From: Syntrophorhabdus sp.
GTDB taxonomy: Bacteria > Desulfobacterota > Syntrophorhabdia > Syntrophorhabdales > Syntrophorhabdaceae
Length of the DNA stretch: 64,000 nucleotides
Assembly (NCBI GenBank): GCA_012719415.1
Contig: JAAYAK010000210.1
Location: forward strand, 18,054 to 82,053
Direction: 5' to 3'
This document shows, piece by piece, positions 57,878-64,000 of the stretch. Within the stretch, counting starts at the first letter, position 1. Each line of letters begins with the position of its first letter. The notes below the pieces were generated by a model. It saw nothing but the letters and a program-made list of their open reading frames with translations, was not told the DNA's origin and did not search any database. Both the position numbers and the translations under genes were made by a program.

Positions 57878-58450
57878 ATGACTGTGCTGGAACTTGTTAC
57901 AAAGAGCAGAAGCTATCGGCGGTTCCACGAGGATAGGCCGATCGGTCTGCAGCAGCTTAAGAGGCTTGTCGAGCTTGCCCGCCTTTCACCCTCGGCGAGG
58001 AACATGCAGCCTCTAAAGTTCATCCTGTCCCATGACGCCCGGAAGAACGCCGCCATATTCTCGTGCCTTGCCTGGGCAGGCTATCTCAAGGACTGGCCAG
58101 GCCCCGAAGAAGGCGAAAGACCCTCCGCCTACATCATCATCCTTGGGGACACGTCCCTCACGAAGGACTTCGGCAGCGACCACGGTATCGCCGCGCAGAG
58201 CATACTGCTCGGGGCGACCGAGATGGGGCTCGGCGGCTGCATGCTCGGCAATATCAAAAGGGACCGCCTGAGGGCCCTTCTCAATATACCCGGGCAGTAC
58301 GAGATCCTCCTCGTCATCGCTCTCGGAGCGACCAGAGAACAGGTCGTCATCGACGTGGTGAAAGACGGGGACGTAAAGTACTGGCGGGACGCCGACAAGG
58401 TCCACCACGTCCCCAAGCGCCCCCGAAGGGAACTGATACTCAAGATATAA
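57878..58450 (+). CDS. Nitroreductase family protein, tandem copy 2
   Basis: 190 residues, same motifs as copy 1 (SRSYRRFH, LSPSARNMQPLKFILS, HGIAAQSILLGATEMGLGG). By eye the two are about 60% identical over their full length, so they are paralogues from a tandem duplication. GGAG lies 5 nt before ATG 57878. The 41-bp gap holds a TTTCAGGTTTCAAG word (family D). Confidence 0.85.
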   Translation: MTVLELVTKSRSYRRFHEDRPIGLQQLKRLVELARLSPSARNMQPLKFILSHDARKNAAIFSCLAWAGYLKDWPGPEEGERPSAYIIILGDTSLTKDFGSDHGIAAQSILLGATEMGLGGCMLGNIKRDRLRALLNIPGQYEILLVIALGATREQVVIDVVKDGDVKYWRDADKVHHVPKRPRRELILKI

Positions 58451-58458
58451 AAGCGCTC

Positions 58459-58600
58459 ACGGGCACACGGGTCGGCGCTAAAGCGCCTACGGGCACACGC
58501 GAAAAAAACAAAGAGACTTTCAGGTAACGTGATCCTGATATTTCCCCTCTTTGCCTCGTCTGCCCGTTTGCGCGCGAAGCGCGCAGACCCGTGTGCCCGT
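58459..58600. repeat. Inverted word array, family E
   Basis: Perfect 15-bp arms: 58459-58473 (ACGGGCACACGGGTC) and 58586-58600 (inverse). Between them are more CGGGCACACG words and a GCGCGC/GCGCGC hairpin. It separates the convergent nitroreductase and sensor kinase genes. Confidence 0.88.
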
Positions 58601-58608
58601 TCACTTTT

Positions 58609-61600
58609 CTATTTCCTGTCCAGGAGTTCCCTCACCTTTTTGAGGAGCAGCGTCGGGGATACCGGCTTGGGGAGGTATTCCAGGGATTCGTCCTGTATCC
58701 CCTTGTCCGTGATGACATCGGCGGCATACCCGCTGACAAAGAGCACCTTTGCATCCGGCCGGACCATGATGATCTCGTCGTAGACCTGCTTGCCATTCCT
58801 TTTCGGCATGACAACGTCAAGGATCGAGAGGTCTATCACGTGAGAGAACTCGGTAAAGCGCTCGATGGCCTCCTGTCCGTCGACCGCTTCTATCATGCGA
58901 TAACCAGCCTTTCGCAGAACCTCCCGGGTAAGCTCCCGGACGCTCCGGTTGTCCTCGGCGATGAGGATGGTCTCGCCGCTGCCGCCCCGCATGCCCTGAA
59001 CACCTGCACGTTTGCGTACCCTTTTCCCTTTCGCGACGGGGATGTAGACCGTGAAGGTCGTTCCCGCCCCGGAGGCACTGCAGACATCAATGAAACCGCT
59101 GTGCTGTTTGACTATGCCGTAAACGATGGAAAGGCCGAGTCCGGTGCCTTTGCCCGGCTCCTTCGTGGTAAAGAAAGGTTCGAACATCTTCTCCTGCACA
59201 CGGGGGTCAATGCCGCATCCGGTATCGACGACGGACAGGACAGCATAATCGCCCACTTCTCCGAAACCCTTCGCGGCAATGAAATCCTCGTCGATCGACA
59301 GAACATCGGCTGAGATCAACAGGGTCCCGCCGTCGGGCATGGCGTCCCGGGAGTTCGTGGTCAGGTTCATGAGGAGCTGATAGATCTGCGTCGCGTCGGC
59401 GAGGATGGTACATTCCTCGCGGGGAAGCCGGATCTCGAGTCTCATGTCCTCTGGAAGAAGCCTTTCCAGGAGTCTTTGCACCCCTCTGACAAGTTCGTCC
59501 AGCTTCTGGGGCTTCATCTCCATGACCTGTTTTCTTCCAAAGGCAAGAAGGCCGCCGGTGAGCTGCGCGCCTTTCTCGGACGCCATGCTGATCTCCTCGA
59601 CATAGAGCTGATGGGGGTCATCCTCGTCGAGTTCCGTTTGAAGGAGACCGCAATAGCCCATGATGGTGGTGAGGATATTGTTGAAGTCGTGGGCCATGCC
59701 CCCGGCCAACTGTCCGATGGCCTCCATTTTCTGGGCCTGCTGAAGCTGTTCCTCGAGTATGGTTTCCTTCGTGATGTCGAGGAGGGTCCCGATGGCGGCC
59801 GGTCTGCCCCTGTAGTCGAATGAGCTCCCCAGCACCTCCACCCTGGCGACGAGGCCACTCTTGCGCGTCATCCGAAACCTGTACTGGATACTCCCAGTCT
59901 CGCCACTGAAGCGCTTCCTCAGGTTCTCTTCCACAACGCCGCGGTCTTCTCCGTGGACAAGATCGAGAGGCTCCATCCTGTCCACTATCTCATCGTAGCC
60001 ATAGCCGGTTATCTCACAGAACCTCCGGTTCACATACCGGAAGAGACCATCCTGGATGATGTAGAAGCCGGCCAGGGACTCCTCGGCAACACCCCGGTAC
60101 TTTGCCTCCGATTCCTTAAGCATCTCGCCTGCCCTTTTGAGCTCCGTTATGTCGATAACGACGCCGACAATACCGCCGGGGGTACCGTCCGGCCTGTGGA
60201 AGGCGGCCTTCCTGATTATGACGTAGTGGACACGGCCCGAAGGGTCGATGACCACCCCGTCGTACTCGAGTACCCCCCCTTTTTTCATCAGTTCCCTGTC
60301 CTTGCTTGCATGGACCTTCGCCTCCCGGGCGGGTTCGATGTCGAAGACGGTCTTCCCCCGTATCGTCTGGCACGAAACGCCGTAATATTCCTCGAAGGCC
60401 CTGTTGCACTGGATGAACCTTCCTTCAGGGTCTTTGATGAATATGGGATTCGGCATGGTATCAATAAAGGTCTGGAGGAGTTCCACCTGTTCCTCCAGCT
60501 TCTTCTGGACCTCAACCCGTTTCGTTATATCCCGCATGAAAACGAGCGTGGCAGGCTCGCCCTTCAGGGTTATCACCGAAACGGCCGCCTCGAAGAACAT
60601 GACCTTCCCCTTCACATCGATTATCCGGAGCTCGTATCGCGTGGGAATGTCCTTGCCCGCCTTGCGGCCCTGGCGATAGCGGTCGATGCGATCATAATCG
60701 TCGGGATGAATGAACCGCCCGATGCCGGTTCCCAGGATCTCCCTCGCGTCACGAACCCCCACCGCCTCGACGTACTGCTGATTGGCATAGACATAGACAC
60801 CGTCCCTGAATATGGCCACACAGTCATTGCAGTTCTCGATGGCGACCCGATATCGTTCCTCGCTTTCGCGCAGGGCCTCCTGCGCCTCCTTCTGCGCGGT
60901 GATGTCCGTTACGACACCTTCGATGTAGTGCTCCCTGCTGTCGAGACGGGCCGAAATGAGAGCCCAGAACACGCTTCCATCACGCCTCGCCATCAGGACC
61001 TCATGGCGGTCGACCCTCTTGTCGCGCTTGATCGCCTTCAGGATCCGCCGGCGGTCACGGGGGTCAGCGTAAAAATCCGCCGCATGCAGGTCACCGTTGT
61101 TGTCGATCCCGAACATCTGCGACAGGGTGAGGTTGGCATCGACGATCCTCCCGTCGGCGAGGGAGCTTCTGAACATGCCCGCGGGAGAGTTCTCGAAGAG
61201 GTAACGGTACTTCACCTCCCTTTCCTTCAGCTCTTCTTCGGCCATCTTCTTCTCGGTGATATCCGTCGCCACGTGGACCACCCCTATGGGCACACCCGAC
61301 GCGTCCACGATGGGTGCGCAGGAGACAAGAAACGTTCCGTGTATCGTCTCGATCTCCATCTCCACGGTCTCGAGGCTTCCCCGGGTGAGAAGGGAATGCA
61401 TGGGACAGCCCCGGGCGGGTTCGTCCGTACCGTGCATGACCTCGTAGCATTTCCTTCCGATGAGCTCATCCTCAGCGACTCCCGCTATTTCCTGCGATCT
61501 CTTGTTGGCTGCGACGATGGTGAATTGGGTGTCAAGGACCAGGATGGGCTGGAGCGTGGCCTTGAGAAAGCCGTCCCATTGCCCCATCATGTGCGCGAGC

Positions 61601-61713
61601 TCCCTTCCGGCGGAGAGTCCGTTCGTTCTGCCGGCGCGGGCATCGGCAGCAGACCCCTGCCTCGTGCGGCATGGTTGCGAAGTGTCAGGCTGCGCAGGCG
61701 ACCTCTTTTTCAT
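58609..61713 (-). CDS. Hybrid PAS sensor histidine kinase with receiver domain
   Basis: 1034 residues, no membrane helix, so cytoplasmic. Several PAS domains (about five, residues 50-640) precede HisKA with GGMAHDFNNIL (His near 674), HATPase (NLTTNSRDA N-box, GTGLGLSIV G2 box near 862) and a C-terminal receiver (Asp near 963 in LSILDVVMP). The first PAS has RKCYEVMHGTDEP and CPMHS, a Cys-rich signature common in sensors of anaerobes. A response regulator partner is not adjacent. ATG 61713 is preferred to GTG 61719. Confidence 0.92.
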   Translation of the reverse strand: MKKRSPAQPDTSQPCRTRQGSAADARAGRTNGLSAGRELAHMMGQWDGFLKATLQPILVLDTQFTIVAANKRSQEIAGVAEDELIGRKCYEVMHGTDEPARGCPMHSLLTRGSLETVEMEIETIHGTFLVSCAPIVDASGVPIGVVHVATDITEKKMAEEELKEREVKYRYLFENSPAGMFRSSLADGRIVDANLTLSQMFGIDNNGDLHAADFYADPRDRRRILKAIKRDKRVDRHEVLMARRDGSVFWALISARLDSREHYIEGVVTDITAQKEAQEALRESEERYRVAIENCNDCVAIFRDGVYVYANQQYVEAVGVRDAREILGTGIGRFIHPDDYDRIDRYRQGRKAGKDIPTRYELRIIDVKGKVMFFEAAVSVITLKGEPATLVFMRDITKRVEVQKKLEEQVELLQTFIDTMPNPIFIKDPEGRFIQCNRAFEEYYGVSCQTIRGKTVFDIEPAREAKVHASKDRELMKKGGVLEYDGVVIDPSGRVHYVIIRKAAFHRPDGTPGGIVGVVIDITELKRAGEMLKESEAKYRGVAEESLAGFYIIQDGLFRYVNRRFCEITGYGYDEIVDRMEPLDLVHGEDRGVVEENLRKRFSGETGSIQYRFRMTRKSGLVARVEVLGSSFDYRGRPAAIGTLLDITKETILEEQLQQAQKMEAIGQLAGGMAHDFNNILTTIMGYCGLLQTELDEDDPHQLYVEEISMASEKGAQLTGGLLAFGRKQVMEMKPQKLDELVRGVQRLLERLLPEDMRLEIRLPREECTILADATQIYQLLMNLTTNSRDAMPDGGTLLISADVLSIDEDFIAAKGFGEVGDYAVLSVVDTGCGIDPRVQEKMFEPFFTTKEPGKGTGLGLSIVYGIVKQHSGFIDVCSASGAGTTFTVYIPVAKGKRVRKRAGVQGMRGGSGETILIAEDNRSVRELTREVLRKAGYRMIEAVDGQEAIERFTEFSHVIDLSILDVVMPKRNGKQVYDEIIMVRPDAKVLFVSGYAADVITDKGIQDESLEYLPKPVSPTLLLKKVRELLDRK

Positions 61714-61868
61714 GCTCACCCGTTCTCGGTGTGTCTGAAGGTCCTGATTTCTTCAATGATACACCATTCCCGTCACAGGTCAAGAAAAACGCATGCGCCG
61801 CCCCTGTGACCCGCCCTTTGACAGGGAACGGGAAAGGAAGGTAAAGTAGACCGAAAGGAGTGTTCGTC

Positions 61869-62240
61869 ATGAAGATCCGTATCACAGCAGGTACCGTCTC
61901 CGTGGAAGCGGAGCTTGCATCTACGCCATGCGCCGCAGCCGTTGCCGGGGTTCTGCCCGTAACCGCATCTCCCAATGAGTGGGGAGACGAGTTCTACTTC
62001 GAGATACCCCTGCGCATGCCCCTCGACGACACTGCCACACGCACGGTCAAGGCGGGAGACATCGGGTACTGGCCGCCGGGAAACGCCATCGCCATCTTCT
62101 TCGGTCCCACTCCGCTTTCGACCGGACAAGACCCCGTGCCTGCGAGTGAGGTCAATATCATCGGCAGGATAACGGGGGAACCGGGGGTTCTCAGGGAGGC
62201 CAGGGGAACCGCCTCCATACGGTTCGAGCCCGCGATGTGA
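61869..62240 (+). CDS. Cyclophilin-like fold protein (TM1367/DUF369 type)
   Basis: 123 residues with the patterns WGDEFYFEIPL, GDIGYWPPGNAIAIFFGPTP of the family of small cyclophilin-like proteins. Function unknown; prolyl isomerase activity has not been shown. AGGAG is 8 nt before ATG 61869. Its stop overlaps the next start (TGATG). Confidence 0.82.
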   Translation: MKIRITAGTVSVEAELASTPCAAAVAGVLPVTASPNEWGDEFYFEIPLRMPLDDTATRTVKAGDIGYWPPGNAIAIFFGPTPLSTGQDPVPASEVNIIGRITGEPGVLREARGTASIRFEPAM

Positions 62241-63226
62241 TGGAAGCACGCTTCGAAGAAAGACCCGACCCCCCGCACGGAAAGCTCCTGTCCGTCGTGA
62301 CCTCCGTCGCCGACCTTCTCGCCGGACCATCCGTCACCGCGGAGCGGTTGACACAGCTTCTCCTCAACGAGGCACTGCGCTGTTTAGGCGACGAGAACGA
62401 CTGGTACATGGTGGAGGCCCTTGAGCAGAAGAAGCTCTCCGATGACGGCTGGAGAGGCTATCCCGGCTGGGTGGCCAAAGACCGGGCGGCCCCCGCGGAG
62501 GACGGCCCCGTTTTCGACGGTGTCCTGGTGCGCGGCACCCTCGCCTCTAAGCCTTCGGCGTCCGCTCTCTATCTCTCCGCCGGAACCCGGCTGGCAATGA
62601 CGGGGAAACACAGGAACGGTCTTGCCGGCATACGCCTGCCAGGCGATACGGCGGCGTGGGTCCCTGACGCTGACATCCGGCGGGCCGACACCGGCATCGG
62701 CTCCGCTGCAACGAGGCAAAACGTCATCGGTACAGCCATGTCCTTCATCGACACGACTTACCTGTGGGGAGGAAGAAGCACGCCTCTTCGGTCCCTCCGT
62801 CGCGGGCCCGCGGTTTCCGGTGTCGGGGGTCCCCTTCCGGCGACAGGGGTGGACTGCTCCGGCCTCGTCAACCTCTCCTATCGCGCCGCAGGGATCGATG
62901 TTCCCCGGGACGCCCGTGACCAGTATGCTGCGGCAAGACCCCTTTCCCCGGACCGGCTCCGGCCCGCAGATCTCATATTCCTCACTTCCGGCGAGGGCCG
63001 GGGGATCGACCACGTCATCCTTTATCTCGGCGGGGAACGGTTCATCGAGGCCATCGAAACGGGCAGGCCCGTCGAGGTGGGGACGTTCAGGACCCGCTTC
63101 GGGGAGAGCTATGAGGAGATGGTGCGTGCCGGCCCTTCCCGCTGGTCCGGGCGCATCCACTTCGCCTCATTCCTGGAAGAAAGGGACAATGGAAAGGACC
63201 GGCCGGAAAGCTATGACGGACGATGA
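62240..63226 (+). CDS. NlpC/P60 murein-peptide endopeptidase, YkfC-like
   Basis: 328 residues. N-terminal SH3-like region (about 10-170) then an NlpC/P60 domain with the nucleophile in VDCSGLVN (near 205) and His in IDHVILY (near 257); WGGRST is the typical lead motif. Without an obvious signal peptide. It likely cleaves gamma-D-Glu-diamino acid bonds in imported murein peptides. The dipeptide L-Ala-D-Glu can then be handled by the next gene. Confidence 0.85.
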   Translation: MEARFEERPDPPHGKLLSVVTSVADLLAGPSVTAERLTQLLLNEALRCLGDENDWYMVEALEQKKLSDDGWRGYPGWVAKDRAAPAEDGPVFDGVLVRGTLASKPSASALYLSAGTRLAMTGKHRNGLAGIRLPGDTAAWVPDADIRRADTGIGSAATRQNVIGTAMSFIDTTYLWGGRSTPLRSLRRGPAVSGVGGPLPATGVDCSGLVNLSYRAAGIDVPRDARDQYAAARPLSPDRLRPADLIFLTSGEGRGIDHVILYLGGERFIEAIETGRPVEVGTFRTRFGESYEEMVRAGPSRWSGRIHFASFLEERDNGKDRPESYDGR

Positions 63227-64000
63227 GATAAAGACCGTCCACACAAGGGAGGTGGTCCGCCCTCTGAAGACCACTTTTTCAACCTCTTTGGGGCGCAAGA
63301 GCGCCATGCGGAGCGTCATCGTCGAGGTCCGTCTCAGGGATGGGTCCCGAGGGCTCGGGGAGTGCGCCACAAGCTTCGTCCTTCCTCACGAAACGGTGGA
63401 CAGGATACAGGGGATCATTGGAGAGGAAAGACCCTTTCTAACGGGGAAAAGGGCGACCCATTTCCCCGCCGTCGCGGCGGAACTCCGCGCACGGCACCCT
63501 TCTTTCCCCATGACGGTCTCCGGGCTGGAGACAGCCATCTGGAGGGCATGGCTCCGGAATACGGGAACAAGCGAGACCGGTTGGTTCGGGGGCTCCCTGA
63601 GACACATCGAGACGGACATCACGATACCCCTTGCGACGGACCGGAAGGTTCTGAAGGAGTGGATAGAACAGGCCGCCCGGAAGGGTTTCACCGTGTACAA
63701 GGTCAAGGTCAGCGGGGAGAAGGCCGATGACATCCGGTTCATCGCCTCGGTGGCGTCCATCCTCGAAGCCCTGGATATCCGCTATACCCTCAGGCTCGAC
63801 GGAAATCAGGGTTTCACCCAGGGCGCCTGCCTTGCCTTCGCCGATCATGTCGTGCGGAAGGGATACCCCATCGAGATCTTCGAGCAGCCCCTGCTAAAAG
63901 ACGATCACCGCGGGCTCAGGGAGGTGACGAAGCGTTCACCCCTTCCCGTCATTCTCGATGAGACCGTCTTTTCGGCAAAGAACATGGAGATGGCCCTCAA
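63189..64000 (+). CDS. Enolase-superfamily dipeptide (L-Ala-D/L-Glu) epimerase, partial
   Basis: Starts at ATG 63189 (or in-frame ATG 63213) and runs off the right edge after 270 codons. The VYKVKVSG motif (near 171) is the catalytic KxK, RLDGNQG and FEQPLLK supply metal-binding acids, and LDETVFS the last one. This order is that of L-Ala-D/L-Glu epimerases (YcjG/YkfB). Together with the overlapping NlpC/P60 gene it forms a murein-peptide recycling pair. The distal capping and barrel end are outside the window. Confidence 0.85.
   Translation, partial: MERTGRKAMTDDEIKTVHTREVVRPLKTTFSTSLGRKSAMRSVIVEVRLRDGSRGLGECATSFVLPHETVDRIQGIIGEERPFLTGKRATHFPAVAAELRARHPSFPMTVSGLETAIWRAWLRNTGTSETGWFGGSLRHIETDITIPLATDRKVLKEWIEQAARKGFTVYKVKVSGEKADDIRFIASVASILEALDIRYTLRLDGNQGFTQGACLAFADHVVRKGYPIEIFEQPLLKDDHRGLREVTKRSPLPVILDETVFSAKNMEMAL

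Noticed and set aside
59953..61809. 618-codon open frame on the plus strand opposite the sensor kinase
   Set aside because: Antisense shadow of a GC-rich gene: no domain, unusual residue content, and the minus-strand frame has complete PAS/HisKA/receiver motifs.

Overview
The window is a gene-dense, GC-rich bacterial chromosome segment of about 64 kb from an anaerobic, Gram-negative, motile organism. It is most like the Desulfobacterota (former Deltaproteobacteria), possibly near Syntrophorhabdia. This is inference from gene content: the siroheme-dependent (Ahb) heme route, an F1 operon with paired b/b' subunits, an FMN-less NuoF/GltD fusion in the nuo operon, a TRAP transporter, and BamD/LptA outer-membrane functions. 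No rRNA gene is present to confirm it. No prophage, insertion sequence or CRISPR array was found.

Layout. 1-4.2 kb: leftward nuoA-B-C-D followed by the fusion gene, from a promoter that overlaps two Rex-like operators. 4.3-9.7 kb: lytic transglycosylase, small coiled-coil protein, DedA, DUF502 and TatC membrane proteins, and a DUF255 thioredoxin-fold protein. 9.8-14.7 kb: a secreted alpha/beta hydrolase and the ahbC-hemB-ahbD heme cluster. 14.8-24.4 kb: tRNA-Pro, nitroreductase, B3/B4 protein, and the leftward block rsmG-parA-parB-atpF'-atpF-atpH-atpA-atpG-atpD-atpC, a gene order usually close to the replication origin. 24.5-37.5 kb: a BamD-LptA fusion, then housekeeping genes (thioesterase, thioredoxin, molybdopterin-fold protein, 23S methyltransferase, hisF, chemoreceptor with a sigma-28 promoter, cupin, gamma-carbonic anhydrase, DsbC-like protein, HAD, class V aminotransferase, IscU-like protein, YjbQ). 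37.7-41.8 kb: tRNA-Cys and tRNA-Gly, then a Crp/Fnr regulator overlapping a DctPQM TRAP operon. 42-57.1 kb: an island for compatible solutes and storage sugar: phosphatase/GpgS (glucosylglycerate), a TreT-like transferase, treZ, treY, a GlgD-like/GlgC pair, another glycosyltransferase, a MscS-type channel and a GalT-like protein. 57.2-64 kb: tandem nitroreductases, a large hybrid sensor kinase, a cyclophilin-fold protein, and a murein-peptide recycling pair (NlpC/P60 plus dipeptide epimerase, cut by the window end).

The most unusual structure is non-coding. Several gaps hold degenerate arrays of short words, and each array is followed by an inverted copy. At least five distinct word families occur, mostly between convergent genes. 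Other points are the BamD-LptA fusion, the predicted Rex control of complex I, a set of genes whose -10 box lies 6-9 nt from the start codon (possible leaderless mRNAs), and 32-bp repeats copied from the 3' end of tRNA-Gly.
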